The notes: a model not told the origin generated them from the sequence alone. 64,000 nucleotides of DNA from Lyophyllum atratum (GCA_014905825.1 JACGCN010000016.1:310001-374000), one strand, 5' to 3'; counted from the stretch's first letter, positions 1 through 12,425 are shown. Translations and numbers: made by a program.

Positions 1-156
1 ACTCTCACCACGGAATTAATATATCTAGTTTTACCCTTCTATCTAACGGCTTCTAACGGTCGTGTGCGTTAGGAGGCGTGTGACCCAATTCCTACCTCGT
101 CACTCTTAACGTCACATCAACAGCCTCCACGTTACCTCCCGCCATTGACCTCCACG

Positions 157-1615
157 ATGGGCAAGGACCGCTACCGTTCCCCCGACCCTCCGAACAACGA
201 CAGACACAGGGACTATCCCCGCACCGGTGAGAACCCGCCCCCTCTCCCACCCCCGAGCAGACGAGACTGATCCTCGATTTTTTCTTCTTCTTTTCGTGCT
301 TTCCTCCCTCCCGACCGTCCCCGCATTGTCTACACCCCGTCTGTCTGTGACTCGCACATGGGGATGCCGATGGTGCTGTCTGTGTCCGGATGACGGGCTT
401 AGACCGACGCATGTCCAGTATAAGTATCCACCGGGACCGGGAACGAGACGGGCTCGACGAATTCGGGCGCGAGGCACGCCTTCCTCGCGAGCGCGAGTAC
501 ACCTCCAACTCTAGAGGCGGTGAGGGCAGAGATAAAACCAGAGACAAGGAGGCGAACGGCGAACGCCCGACGGATGCGCTAGCGGCGTTCCGAGACCACG
601 AGGGAAGGAGCAGGGACTCGTATAGAAATGGAGGTGGAGGTGGAGGCCGAGAAAGGGAGCATGGTCATCGAATGGAGGACCGAGATACGTACAAGGACAA
701 GGTACTTCCTCCTCCTCCTTACCCTCCCCTCCACATCCCATACCCCGTACCTCCCCCCCGCCCAAAGCTGACAATGGCGTTACACAGGACCCCGACCATC
801 GTCACTACGGCAGCCGTAGCGAGTCCAGAGACCCCAGACCAAGGCTTATAAATGTACGTTCCCCCCTCCTCCCCTGCGCGGGAATAACATTATACGACGC
901 TGACCTCCGAAGACGTGAATTTACCCCTTGACTATGACTACCGTACCCAATGTAGGACCGTGAGCGTGACCAGGAACGTATGGACGGGGCTGCCTCCCGC
1001 GGCAGGACCGGGACGAAGCGGCGTAGATCTCGCTCCAGCTCACACAGCTCGTCGTCGGGGTCTTCGGACTCTTCGGTGACGGATGAGGACGAGCGAAGGA
1101 GGGCGAAGCGACATCGCCGGCGGTCGCGCTCCAGGAGCCGGAGCAGGGATGGGAGCGGGGAGCGTAAGCACTCGAGCTCGGGGAGGTCTCATCGCAAGGA
1201 AAGGGACGGGGATGGGGAGAAGATGAGGGAGAAGGAGAGGGAGAAGGGAAAGGGCAAGTCGCGTGATAAAGCCCGAGACCGGTCGAGCGAGCGCGGTGGG
1301 GAGAGACGCAGGAAGCGTAGGGATAATGAGCGGTCTGGAGACAGGGATAGGGACAGGGACAGGGAGCGTAGGAAGGACAAGGAGAGGGAGAGGGATAGGG
1401 AGGAGAGAAGGAGCGTGCTTACTGGTAAAAAGGTACTTTTTCCCTTCTTCCCTTCTTTCCTTCTTCCCAGACTACCCTTCGATCTCTTGTCTTCTTTGGC
1501 GTGCGCTGACACGTGTTGACAGATCAAGCTGAAGGTGAAGAAGGAAAAGGGCGATCATGAAAGGGACAAGAATAGGCAGGATTTGTTGAAGTTTTTGAAT
1601 TCGACTTTTGAGTAA
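157..1615 (+). CDS. RS/RD-rich nuclear protein
   Basis: Five exons (157-226, 403-701, 788-853, 956-1432, 1523-1615) join in phase to give 334 aa starting MGKDRYRSPDPP. Almost the whole protein is low-complexity Arg/Ser/Asp/Glu/Lys: RD and RE dipeptides at the N-terminus, an SR-rich block with a Ser run around residues 140-190, then alternating basic/acidic repeats. The only non-repetitive part is the last ~30 residues (IKLKVKKEKGD...LLKFLNSTFE), probably a short helix or docking segment. RS/RD composition is typical of spliceosome-associated nuclear proteins, but I see no RRM or other folded domain, so the exact role is unknown. The minus-strand ORFs here are mirror images of the repeats. Confidence 0.75.
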
Positions 1616-3525
1616 GGGGGCGGATGTCTCTTTTTCTTTTCTTCTTTTTTTGTTGATTCCCTTTCGTGTATGATGGATGTGTCCTGTGGAATTCAATGAC
1701 AATTGTTAAGATTATGCTTTCTTACTCCCCCGTCGTGCTCGTGCTGTGCTTGGTGGACAGTGTGCGTGATTAAGGATGGTTGTTGGGGCACTGCGTTTAT
1801 CTGCAGTGCAGATTTAGCGTCGCGCGACCCTTGAGCCGCTTAGGATGTGTGAGCCCGCCTGCATACATGGCGGGGAACTTCGTCTGGAGCTCTGTCAATA
1901 CTCGAGTATACATTCTCTGATATACTATGGCGCACCCTGGATGATCGTGTCTAAGGATGACGGCTGGGGCGCTGGGGATAAGGGAAGGTACCCCACTAGA
2001 CTGTACAGGGCTCGGTATGTACGTGAGGGGATAGCTTCGTCTGTCGGAGCAGACTTTTCGTTGTAGGTGGTGGATATTTTACAAGTTGTCATTGCTCAGT
2101 CACTTCTTCCATAATTGAAGCTTTTGCTGCGAAAGAATTTGTTGATCCTGATACTGACTATGACAACCTCGTATTGGTTTGACTTTACGAAGTTGGCGTG
2201 AGCTCCACCGTTTATAGGAGGTGCGATTAGATGGCGACATCAATTTGAATAATCTATGGAACGGAGAAATATGTCTGTATGCGAGTTCCTCACCTACGTG
2301 GTGGGGAGCTTGCCTTATCCGAGCCTTTTACTCAATGTTTATCTGAATGCATACAGAAGCCTAGAAGAAGATACAAATTTAGTCGTTAGATACATATTCA
2401 TCAAGGTCCATGCCATACTATCTTGGTTTGGAGTCTCCAAACTTAGAATTTAAATTAGCATTGTCAACCCCGGCTTCGACCATTCTACATGAGGCGGCAA
2501 CATCTCTACTGTCCGAACATGAAACGACAACACAGAATCTCACGGAGATATCTTCAGGAGAACGAAGCTGGTTCACGAAGGCGCGTTAGGAAATTGTCAC
2601 ACTGCCGGTCGGGATCCACAGCCAAAACACGGACACGGCCAAGACACGGCGGCTTGGCGGATACCAGTCCACAGGAAGTTCCCGAAGAGGTGTCCTCGCC
2701 ATGCTCGGCGGTATTTGGTGTAGAGAGGCAGTAGTACTGCTTTAGGCCATTGATATAAGTTCACTAGACATTGATCTACAATAGATATGTACCTGAGATG
2801 TCCCAGAAATTTCCTTCAAATTGAGATGATGTACTATATACGGGTTATTGCTAAATCTTGTCATTTGATGCTCGAATTCACCTTCCGTTGACCTTCCCTG
2901 TTTCTGTACATCAACTCAAGCCTCCAGGTATTGGGGGGTGGGGGGGGGCATTTCTGAATATATCTACCATGGGGGAGAGAAATGCTGTATGATCCTATCA
3001 CTCTCCCAGATCACTCTTCAAGCTTCAAGGGAGGCAGTAAAAGCTCAGAGAGAGAGGTTCCGGAGGCTTAAGGCTCAGAAAAGTGCTTAACTGGGACTGA
3101 GGGCTAAATACCAAGTTGCCAACAGACACACAGAGAAGCCACATTTGATAACCTTTTGATGCACTATATAGTTGATTTTGCAGTCCTCAGTGGCAGAAAG
3201 TTGTCCGAGAAAACGGCGCGGCACTTCTAACACTCAAGTCTTAGTCGCGCGATGCCTACGCGCTACGCTAAAATTCTCACGGGGTCCTCAAAAGACAAAC
3301 AGGAACAAAACCAGCGACGCTTACCAATCATCTGCATTTTGGGTCGGTAGCAAGATATAGGGGAGCAAGCTCCCCAATGATCCCGTTGATCATCTCTACT
3401 CTTGACACCACCTTCCCATCTCGTTCCCGGGCCATAGACGCGTCGCGATCCTCCAGTCTCCGACGCAACGCACTTCCTCTCATCGCACTACCATCTCGCA
3501 GTAGCCATTATCCTCTGACCCCGAG
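1616..3525. other. intergenic, no confident gene
   Basis: About 1.9 kb without a convincing gene. At about 3016-3090 a short frame reads like the end of a coiled coil (LQASREAVKAQRERFRRLK then stop), possibly a transposon or gene remnant. A G run lies at about 2934-2948. ORFs of 62-81 codons here have no recognisable domain or splice continuation. Confidence 0.4.
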
Positions 3526-4778
3526 ATGGCTGCAACAACGGGCCCGTTCGTCGTTTTCGGCTATGGGTCGCTCATCTTCAAGGTACGTGTTGACCCTCGT
3601 AGACATATCATTCATATGCCCACTGATACCGCTTTGTGGATGCAGCCCCCGCCGCATACGATCGCGCAAGGTGCGTAGACACTTAGTATACTTCGTTTTT
3701 CCGCTAATAAACGGCTGTGAAAGTCCCTGGGTTCTTGAAGGGATACGTTCGGCGCTTTGCGCAGAAATCGCATGATCATAGAGGGACACCCGAGGTATGC
3801 CTGCCGTCCCCTTGGATTGTGGTGTGGGCCGTTGGTTGACCCTCGGGTTATGGTTCATGTAAGAGCCCTGGTAGAGTTGTTACGCTGGTACATAAGGAGG
3901 ATTGGGATAAGTTCTCTGCTTCTGTGAGGCGCTTTTGACTTGAATCGTTCCTCGATATCTGGTTTATCGGAATAGTAGGACCCGTTCCCTGATGATGATG
4001 TCGTGTGGGGTGAGCATGGTTTCTTGTTGCGCTTAGTTCCCTTGGACTGACGACTTCATATCACGTTAGGTATCGCCTATACGATAGACCCGGCCTACGA
4101 GTCTGAAGTTCGTGACTATCTAGGTACGTTGGGAGGTCTTCTCGGGCTTTGAACGCGACTACATCTGTTTGTATAGATTATCGGGAAAAGGATGGATATA
4201 ACATGGAGACCCTTGACATTTACGGGATGGACGGGGACGAGGAGACGGTCATTATACACGGGGTGAGTTTCTCTGGCTGTTGGGTGATAAGAAATAGTAG
4301 TGATTTCGTGACTACTAGGCGTTTGTAAGCCCATTTCTATCCTTTCAAGCTACGCAATCGCTCATACCCAATTGATAACAGTGCTACGTTGGGCGTAATG
4401 ATAACCCATCTTTTAGTGCGTGGTCTTCTTTTGAACTGCGTTCCGGATGACTCAGGAACTCTTTGTACAGTCGGGTCTGAGCCGCTAGACGCGCTCTCCC
4501 AGCGAATATGGTCGTCTGTTGGTCCTTCCGGTCGTAATAAGGTCCGCAAGTGCCACCCAACTTTTGATTCGAACTCACATGATCACCTCGCAGGATTACC
4601 TCTATCATCTCGTCGCAGCCGTCCGAGATCTTTCTCCAAGCTCTTACGACTCGCATCTCTATGCTCTCGAGGTGAGTGCCCCGACCGCAATTAGTCGTAC
4701 GCCGATACGGCCCGCCGAACGTTATACTTGCAGGCTCGAGTTCGTGCTTTGGATGCGCAGCACGGCGATAGCCAGTAG
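3526..4778 (+). CDS. GCG1: glutathione-specific gamma-glutamylcyclotransferase (ChaC family)
   Basis: Eleven small exons (3526-3582, 3646-3670, 3724-3794, 3864-3923, 3979-4009, 4070-4123, 4177-4262, 4382-4415, 4471-4541, 4594-4671, 4734-4778) keep phase throughout and give 203 aa, the usual length of the compact ChaC2/Gcg1 type. Family landmarks appear in order: VVFGYGSLIFK (substrate loop) at the N-terminus, GYVRRFAQKSHDHRGTPE, GRVVTLV, YLDYREKDGY (carrying the predicted catalytic Glu), YVGRNDNPSF, and GPSGRNKDYLYHL. The family cleaves glutathione to 5-oxoproline and Cys-Gly in the cytosol. No start upstream is in frame with this exon, and the GYGSL motif sits about ten residues from the chosen Met, as is normal. 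Confidence 0.93.
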
Positions 4779-5100
4779 CGTGGAGGTGACTGTTGGCTAT
4801 TATCCGGCTCAGCTTTGTGCCTTATGCATGGATACATGGGAATTAGACCAGGGCTTGGTGAATTGGCCAATGAGGACAGGAATCTTTGGTCCTCCGGTGT
4901 TTATCTTCGCTTTTTTCGGCCGCTTTCACTCTGAACTTTTCGTCGGTGGAGGTGAGTATCGTGAATCGCGAACCCGAGAGTACTAGTACTGGGTCGTTTG
5001 CGTGAAACCTGATGGGACGAATATGTACGAGGACCGATGTCGCCGATTATGACCGCGATAAGATAAGATCTCTCAGCGATCGTTCGATCGAAAATTTACG

Positions 5101-5107
5101 TGACTCA
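5101..5107 (+). promoter_or_regulatory. TGACTCA Gcn4/CPC1-type site upstream of BCAT
   Basis: A perfect TGACTCA heptamer lies 91 bp before the aminotransferase start codon, followed by CCAAT at 5123-5127 and TATAAAA at 5128-5134. This is the consensus bound by fungal bZIP activators of general amino-acid control. Its position in the promoter of an amino-acid biosynthesis gene makes function plausible; binding itself is inferred. Confidence 0.6.
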
Positions 5108-5197
5108 GGATATTTCTGTCAACCAATTATAAAATGAAGTCCCTTCAAATTCGTAGTGCCTTCTTCGCTGTTCTTCCATCTCTATCCTATCAATATC

Positions 5198-6773
5198 ATG
5201 GCCATTGCCCCACCTCCCCCCGCTAATGGCAGTGCCCACATTGCTGAGCTCGATGTACGTCCTGCCGCTCCCACCACAGCGTGATTTTCTCAGTGTTTAC
5301 ACCAATGTTGTATAGGCATCCAAGCTCGTCGTGAACCTCGCGAAGACTTTGAAGCCTGTGCCCGAGAATGCCCACTTTGGAGAGGTAAGTCTTGCTGCTC
5401 AGGAAAAAGATATCTAGGCTAATATCTTGCTCGTCGTACCCTCCAGGTCAAGACCGACCACATGCTCGTCGTTTCCTATGAACCGGCGACTGGTTGGTCC
5501 GCCCCAGAGATCAAGCCCTACGGACCCTTGAGCCTCGACCCTGCAAGCTCGTGTTTCCAATACTGCCCTAACGTCTTCGAAGGCATGAAGGTCAGCCCAG
5601 CACCCACTCGTATCTAACCATGTATTCATAATACACACAGGCATACATTGGACCCAACGGCGAGCCCCGCCTCTTCCGCCCCCAGAAGAACATGGAGCGT
5701 CTCACTCTCTCTGCCGAGCGCGTTGCCCTGCCTGTACGTATGACCGACCCTCGTGATGATCCTTTTGACCGCGCTTAACAATAACACGTCGCGTCCGACC
5801 CCGCAGCCCTTCAACACGTCAGAACTGCTGATCCTGATCAAACGCCTCGTGATGATCGACAGACGCTGGATCCCCACCAAGGAAGGACACAGTCTGTACA
5901 TCCGGCCTACCGTCATCGGCACGCGCTCAGGTTCGCCCCTTCCTTCCTTCCCTTTTTATTGATACCATCTGACATTCTCCCCCTTCGTTTCCCTGTTCTT
6001 GCTATGCAGCCCTAGGCGTCGCAGCCTCCGACAGCGCCCTCCTCTACATAATTATGTCTCCGGCCGGCCCCTACTTCGAGAACGACGCCGCGGGCATTCC
6101 CCTCCTCGCCGTGCACAAATCCGTGCGGTCCTGGCCTGGAGGGACGGGCGGGCACAAGCTGGGCGTGAACTACGCGCCGGGGTTTCTCCCGCAGCGGCTT
6201 GCGGCGGCACAGGGGTATTCACAGATCTTGTGGTTGCTCGGGGACGACCATAAGATCACGGAGGCGGGGGCTATGAACTTTTTTGCGGTCGTGAAGAGGG
6301 ATGATGGCGGTGAGTTTCTTTTTCCTTCTTTTCCTCTTTCTTTTTAGTTGGGAGTGGTATTGATATTTGGTGGAATGATTGTAGATCTGGATATCGTCAC
6401 GCCGCCGCTGGACGGGACGATTCTCCCGGGCATCACACGGCTCTCGTGCATCGCGCTGCTCGAGGCGCATACCGCGGGGAAGACCGTTCTCCCAGGCATC
6501 CCGGAGACACGGCGTCTGCACACGGCGGAGCGCCCCATAACCATGACTGAGCTCGTCGCGTGGTCCGAGGAGGGGAAGCTCGTGGAGGCGTTCGGGGTGG
6601 GCACGGCGGTGGCGGTGGCGCCGATCGGGAAGATTGGGTATGAGGGTAAGGATTTGGTGTGCCCGTCGGAGGCGGGGTTGGGAGAGGTGGGGAGGGCGCT
6701 GTTGGAGAGGGTGTTGAGTATTCAGACGGGGAGGGTGGCCTGGGAGGATTGGAGCCATACGTGTGATTTGTGA
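5198..6773 (+). CDS. branched-chain amino acid aminotransferase
   Basis: Seven exons (5198-5254, 5316-5384, 5447-5590, 5641-5733, 5807-5930, 6010-6309, 6385-6773) give 391 aa. This is a class IV PLP transaminase that interconverts Leu/Ile/Val and their 2-oxo acids using glutamate. Motifs in order: VFEGMKAY, RLFRPQKNMERL, GTGGHKLGVNYAPG (Lys expected to form the PLP Schiff base), ILWLLGDDHKITEAGAMN, TPPLDGTILPGITR, EAFGVGTAVAV, and a C-terminal IQTGRVAWEDWSHTC. Length matches yeast Bat1/Bat2. The N-terminus (MAIAPPPPANGSAHIAE) shows no clear mitochondrial presequence, so a cytosolic form is more likely. The last two exons drift from C-ending to G-ending codons. Confidence 0.95.
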
Positions 6774-7182
6774 GGACTGGGAACGTGGAGTAGGGAAATG
6801 ACTGGCTTTGGTATACCCAGGGGCTGAGGGAGAAAAAGTAAACGGTCCGCAAGAGATGTACATTTGGTATTTGTAATACATGTGTCTTGAACATTTCTTT
6901 ACAGTACGAGCTGCAGGTGTTGGTGAGACGATCGACGGCTTGAGCTGAACTTCGGTATGGAGGTTTAAGCGGGACAACACTAAAGGTTCACCTGAGCAAG
7001 CAGTGGAGTCGCCTTATCCACTACATCCCGACACCCAAATAGTACCAGTATTTCCAACTTCCTCAAAGTGGGCTGAAGGTGTTCGATGTCACGATGGTAG
7101 CGCGTTGCCCGTGCCCATGGACAGGGGGTAGCGTACCCGGGGAGATTTCTTGGCATGAGAACCCGGTTATGCGTCTTAGCGA

Positions 7183-7854
7183 TCAGCCAGAATTTTCTGT
7201 GAGGAGGTCGGCATCTGTGTCGCTGAGAATCAACAACAGCGCCTCTTTCACTTGACCATGTAGATGCTCTGCACCCTCTGCATCAGCCTGCTTCTATATG
7301 ACTTCATAGAGGATACGATGCTCACTTGCACGATCGACAGCGCGGATATATTCTGCGTTTGCGAGCTGCATTTCCTCTTCTAGAGCTGCAAGCCGCTTCG
7401 CCTGTACGCGCGAGGCTGTCAGCTCACGACGTATAGAGATAAAGCGGGGTGAACGTGCCTGCTCTTCTTCGGGCTCCGGCTCGGGTAGCGAGTTGATCAG
7501 ATACTCGACTTGTTTTGCTTTGACTATCAGGTCTGCGACCAGTTCCTTTTTGTTTGCTATAGGATGGAATGAGCGCGACATCGGCGACACATATCATGCC
7601 CCACGCACCCTCAAAGACCTCTGGAGCATCATACTTCTCCGGATTCCGCTGCTTCGTTATAGGCACGTCCGCGCTGACTTGGAGGAAGTTGGACCGGGAT
7701 GTGAGGTACGCAATGCTGTTCGACATGATCATAAGGAGCTAAATGCCGATTCCGTAAAATGCAGAGCACAGCGAACGAGAATTCAGGCTCATACCTGCTG
7801 AATCTCATCCTGGAGCTGGGTTATTCGATCCATATGCGACAGATCCTGCAGCAT
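7183..7854 (-). CDS. MED21: Mediator subunit MED21 (Srb7)
   Basis: Minus-strand exons 7854-7795, 7738-7609, 7556-7459, 7401-7326 and 7277-7183 give 152 aa. The N-terminus MLQDLSHMDRITQLQDEIQQ and the segment FLQVSADVPITKQRNPEKYD are typical of fungal MED21, followed by ELVADLIVKAKQVEYLINSL and a C-terminal coiled coil (KRLAALEEEMQLANAEYIR). MED21 pairs with MED7 in the Mediator middle module. The intron 7458-7402 would be GC-AG; it is 57 nt and open in frame, so retention would simply add 19 residues (SPRFISIRREL...), but the spliced form matches the family better. It faces RTF2 head to head. Confidence 0.9.
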
Positions 7855-8046
7855 TTCTCTGCGAACCCCTGCCCGGCTCTGCCAGGTTGACGTGATGCAC
7901 ACCGGCGGGTCTAAGCGAGCGAAGCAACCGTGGGAAAGTCCGGCCCGGAATATTATTATTTACAAGGAGGTGATGATGACTGATCCGCTCCCACGCACAG
8001 GTTGTGTCATTACCACCACAGTCCCTCTTTACTTTTTCGTCGAGCC
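7855..8046. promoter_or_regulatory. shared divergent promoter region, MED21 / RTF2
   Basis: Only 192 bp separate the two start codons of divergently oriented housekeeping genes, so both promoters must overlap or share elements. I see no clear TATA box. A bidirectional promoter is inferred from geometry alone. Confidence 0.5.
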
Positions 8047-9154
8047 ATGGGTAATGATGGAGGCAGCATCCCCGACCGCAGGGATTTGGTGAGGAATAAG
8101 CCAAAGGTACGTTGCTATATCTTTTTTTGAGGAGAATCGAGACTGACGAGCGAGCTATAGGCTGAGCAAGCAGATAAAGCTAACCAGACCCGGGCACGGT
8201 GGTTCTTCTGCGCTCTATCAAAGGTACGCCACATACATTATGAAGGAAGAACTTTTATTAACCAATGCTACAGCGTAAACTGCAAGAACCCATCGTTTCC
8301 TGCGCTCTAGGGAAGCTCTATAACAAGGATTCGATCATAGAATACCTGCTAGACAAATCGGCATATGGCGACGGGGAGAAAATTTGTGGGCACATCCGAT
8401 CACTAAAGGTATGTATGTTTCGTCAAACCACTGTATTGTCAACATCTGCTTATACCGCCCCATAGGATGTCAAAAAGCTTAACCTGACCCCGAACTCCTC
8501 CCGTTCCCCCGACTCCGCAGCCGACGCTACCGAACGCCCCCAGTTTGTCTGCCCCCTCACCCTCAAGGAGATTAACGGCCTCCAACCCTTCGTTTACATC
8601 TCTACCTGCGGCTGTGTCTTCTCCCAAGCCGGGCTCAAGAACGTCTCCGGGGCCACTTCCTCTCCGAAACATGGCGATGTTGAAGGCTCCGTCGAGAAGC
8701 AGTTAAACGTCTGCCCGCAGTGCGCGAAGAAGTACTCGCCGGCAGAGGACGTCGTGCAGCTCAACCCTTCGTCGGACGACGAAGACGTCATGCGCTTCGC
8801 CTTGGAGCGCCGGCGGCTGCTCGAGCCTGCCAAGAAAGGCAAGAAGCGGAAGAACGCTGCATCTGGTGCCCAGGATGAGGAAGCGCCGCCGGCGAAGAAG
8901 CAGGAGTTGCGGCCGAGCACGAATCCGAGCATTGCGGCTGCGAGCCGCGCGGTGGTGAGCAGCTTGGCGATGGAGGAGGCGAAGCGGAAGGCGGGGATGA
9001 GTGATGCGGTGAAGAGTCTGTATGAGAGTGCGGACGGGATTAAGAGGAAAGAGACGTTCATGACGATGGGGACGTTTACGAGGGTGTGTTTATTTCATCT
9101 TTCTCATGTATCGCGATGTGGTGCTGATCGTTTTTCGTTTTGCAGTACGCCTGA
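8047..9154 (+). CDS. rtf2: replication termination factor 2 (Rtf2)
   Basis: Exons 8047-8106, 8161-8223, 8274-8408, 8466-9083 and 9146-9154 give 294 aa. The N-terminus MGNDGGSIPDRRDLV is nearly invariant in Rtf2. It is followed by a C2HC2 RING-like domain: RWFFCALSKRKLQEPIVSCALGKLYNK, then RPQFVCPLTLKEINGLQPFVYISTCGCVFS and CPQCAKKY. A basic Lys-rich region (KKGKKRKNAA) follows, and the protein ends GTFTRYA, again a family hallmark created by a nine-base last exon. Rtf2 acts in the nucleus at stalled replication forks and in splicing. Exon 4 shifts from C-ending to G-ending codons. Confidence 0.93.
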
Positions 9155-10886
9155 TCGTGAGTCGACGGCCTTGTATTGTATTTTTTTTGGTGTATCATTG
9201 TTATGTACGTGTAGCTGTGGACTAGGAACTAATGCTATTCTTTTTTAATCGAGTATGCAGAGCGAACGGCTACGTCGACTTGGGAAACAACTGACTTTGC
9301 CAGCGAGTGTATACACCGGCAGGTTCAAATAACTAGCCAGCGCATGTGATTCTACGTTCGCATTGGTTGGGCCGAATGTGAGCATTCCCTCCGTGAGAAA
9401 TCCACTTGCTTTGTTGTACCTAACCATGACTTAACTGAGGCGACAATGCAGCAGCACAAAGGAACGACGCCTGTCAGATGTCTCAGAACTTCAATCGAAG
9501 ATGTATACCTATTTGCTAGGCCTTAGCGCTCAGCTCCGACATGCTCTTGGTCTGACAAGGATACTTTGCCCCAACCGGAGTCGACGCCGCTGATGTACCG
9601 CTGCAGAAAAGCTTAATAACAGATTTTCCCCGTTGGCAGCCTGGCTCCCCAACGGCGCTGACCAGTAGCTGTGCAGAGCTATCGTCCAAGGGGAAGGAAA
9701 ATAAGTGACTGTTCATCTTCCCCGGGATTCGGTTTCGATACGCCACCACGAGGCGACCGGTTCGAGTAACTTCCAATATACGCTTGCTTCGACGTGGTTT
9801 GAACACCGCTACCGATCTTGTTCTCTTGCCCCTGTCCCTTCCGACCCACAGATGATCTATCTCAGGCTGGATGTTTACCGAGATTGCCGCAGGCGACAGT
9901 CTGGTTACACATAGTTTCTGTACTGAGCATACTTTCCAGCCTTCGCAAGGTCTACGTTCAACGAGGGCTTCTGTCACCTCGATACCAGCAGATGATGGCC
10001 CACCGATTTTGTTTGAGCATTTGCTCCAATCTCTCGCTGCACCGCCCCGACGTATCGATATCGAAGCCGGCCCATATGATCGAAAAACCCTGGTTTCCTG
10101 TTAGGGACAAGCAGGAAGGTAACGCCGTGACGGCAATTCACGGAGGTGCGTATGGTATTTATATATTCGCTGAGACGACCCCACCCCGCGAAATTTGTGC
10201 ATGCATAGTCCTCAGGACGTTCACAGCGCCTTTGTGCCAAATATCCGATTCTTTGGAAGTAGTCTTGTCTCCCTAAGACTCCCGGGCCGTCTCCTTCGCG
10301 ATCTCCGCTCTCCACGCGTGTTGCTACGGCTGCGCCCACAGATGGCTCGATCTACCATATTCCGTATTTCGCCTCGAGGCAATTTCATGGGCTTGATCCA
10401 ACAATGTCCATGCATAGAAAATTTGCAACAGGTTAGCGCAAGGTCATTCGGTGCATTTTTTCCAAATTCTTCATGGGTGGTGGCAAGTTTGCAACTCATC
10501 AATGGACCAATATGCGCCTACAGTTATGGCATCCGATGTGTCGAGGTCACATCAAATGCCGCCTCGAGGCGGCTAAGCGGGTTCCATTGGACCTGCATTT
10601 CCTATTCCGGGTTTTCTCACCTTGTATTCCCCGATCATTCAATGTCTTCTCTTCCCCGCCTCAGGCGAGGGAACGGTAAGACATGTACCTTAATCGACAC
10701 GTTTTATCCCTCATCTCTAATGCCAATCTTCTTACATGCCGACAACCTATAAGAGTTCATGTCAGGCCGTCATTCCTCAGAATCCTCGGATCCTCTCTGT
10801 TCGCCTCCTGGATTACGACCTGGGTGCGCAGCACAGTTTTCCTTTTTCATGACGTTCCCGTCTGAGCAGCCACCATATTTGCAGAA
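9155..10886. other. intergenic with degraded coding-like sequence
   Basis: No intact gene found. Several plus-strand frames between about 9800 and 10760 have protein-like composition but are broken by stops and cannot be joined by good splice sites; they might be decayed gene copies. Not assigned to any family. Confidence 0.3.
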
Positions 10887-12425
10887 ATGTCCACCGCGGA
10901 GACCATCACAAAGCTCGCCAGTGAGGATCTCCCTCCAACTACTATGAACGCCCGACGGCTCTTTGGTAGCTTGAGCGGCCTCCATCGACCTCCGTTGTCG
11001 GTCTTGCCGAACGAGTTGCTTTCCGAAATATTTTTGCGGGCGACCCATGACGCCAGCGACCGCTACGAGTCAATCTCCACGCCCATTACCATATCTCAGG
11101 TCTCTAGTCGTTGGAGACACGTTGCCATTTCCACCAGAGCGCTTTGGAGCACTATCATCATCACATTTCCCACCTCCCGCGATCAGCTCTCCCGCGCTGT
11201 GACGTGGTTAAAAAGATCCCAGTCATATCCTCTCGACATCTTCCTCGATTTCCGCGATCCGTCGTGGGACTGGGAACTTCCAGAATCTGCACACACATTT
11301 CGGTGGCAAGACATGGAAGCCATCCTCCGACTCATTTTGACACATGTCAAGAGGTGGAAGCGATTTAAACTCCTCACTGACACTTGGGCGCCTATCTTTA
11401 CTTTCCTCTACTACACGAGGCGTGTTATGTCCGCGCCGATCCTTGAATCCCTCTCTCTATCCCGCTGCAACGCTTTCTTCGCCTCCAAGGATGCAAAGTT
11501 CGCGCCGGTCGAGATGAAGAATTCCATCCCCCTCTTCGGCGGCCTTGCCCTGGAAAAATTACGCGAAGTGTCGCTGACCGGCGTTCACGTCGACTGGGCC
11601 AAGTCATCATTGTATAAACTCACGGCACTCGAGTTGATGTATTTGGCATGCGACGTCACGCCATCCTTGGATGAGTTTACCAACATCTTAACTGCATGTC
11701 CGGATCTCCAGCATCTGACAATAGTCGGGCGAGGTCCTCGAATTGACCTTCTTCCATCTGGGGACTCGCCGATACATGGTGATGGCGCCGACGACGTCTC
11801 TACAAAGCCGCTGCGGATAATAAAGCTGTCACAACTCATCAGTTTTACCTTTGGATTCCTCGACGTCGACTATGCGTTAAAAATCCTTTCCTTATTCTCT
11901 TTCCCTGCAATCGAGGACCTCGTTTTAGAGGGGCTCATGGATTTGGATCCCCTGACATTGCAAAACCTCGACGCATCCCCGATTCTACGACGATTATCGC
12001 GCCGTAACCCTTCTACCGACTCGCCCACCCCCATCCAATTGTCACAAATTCACTCGCTAAAATTAATCGGGATCAATGCCAGTAAGGACACCTTTTTACG
12101 ACTCTTTGACGACCTCCATGACCTAGAATATCTGGCTTTACACAATACTCGAAACGAAGCTCTCCAGGCCCTCGCACCATCGCCACCCGATTCGCCTTCC
12201 CGCGCGCTGCATTGCGCCACATTGAAGGAGCTTGAATGTCGTCACATGGACTCCGAAATCCTTCACGACGTAGTGCTAGCGCGGGCGGAAATTTCGCAGC
12301 TTGAGCACGTATGTTTCAAATCCGATGATATCAATCCTGACGAGTGGACCAAGCTCCTTGACGCTGGCGTAAAGGTCATACGTGAGTCCGCTGGAGAGTT
12401 ATGTGAACTCCCGGACGCTACATAA
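10887..12425 (+). CDS. F-box protein with leucine-rich region
   Basis: A single uninterrupted 512-codon ORF. Residues ~38-85 are a clear F-box: LSVLPNELLSEIFLRATHD, then ISQVSSRWRHVAISTRALWS. The remainder has regularly spaced Leu/Ile patterns (LEKLREVSLTGVHVDW, YKLTALELMYLACDV, CPDLQHLTIVGRG), indicating a degenerate LRR substrate-binding domain. F-box proteins recruit substrates to SCF ubiquitin ligases; the target is unknown. The family is strongly expanded in Agaricomycetes, and many members, like this one, have few introns. Codons are C-ending along the whole length, without the 3' shift to G seen in the conserved genes. Confidence 0.88.
   Translation: MSTAETITKLASEDLPPTTMNARRLFGSLSGLHRPPLSVLPNELLSEIFLRATHDASDRYESISTPITISQVSSRWRHVAISTRALWSTIIITFPTSRDQLSRAVTWLKRSQSYPLDIFLDFRDPSWDWELPESAHTFRWQDMEAILRLILTHVKRWKRFKLLTDTWAPIFTFLYYTRRVMSAPILESLSLSRCNAFFASKDAKFAPVEMKNSIPLFGGLALEKLREVSLTGVHVDWAKSSLYKLTALELMYLACDVTPSLDEFTNILTACPDLQHLTIVGRGPRIDLLPSGDSPIHGDGADDVSTKPLRIIKLSQLISFTFGFLDVDYALKILSLFSFPAIEDLVLEGLMDLDPLTLQNLDASPILRRLSRRNPSTDSPTPIQLSQIHSLKLIGINASKDTFLRLFDDLHDLEYLALHNTRNEALQALAPSPPDSPSRALHCATLKELECRHMDSEILHDVVLARAEISQLEHVCFKSDDINPDEWTKLLDAGVKVIRESAGELCELPDAT

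Noticed and set aside
1189..1527. Minus-strand 112-codon Ser/Leu-rich ORF
   Set aside because: It is the mirror of the Arg/Asp/Glu repeats of the RS-rich gene on the plus strand.
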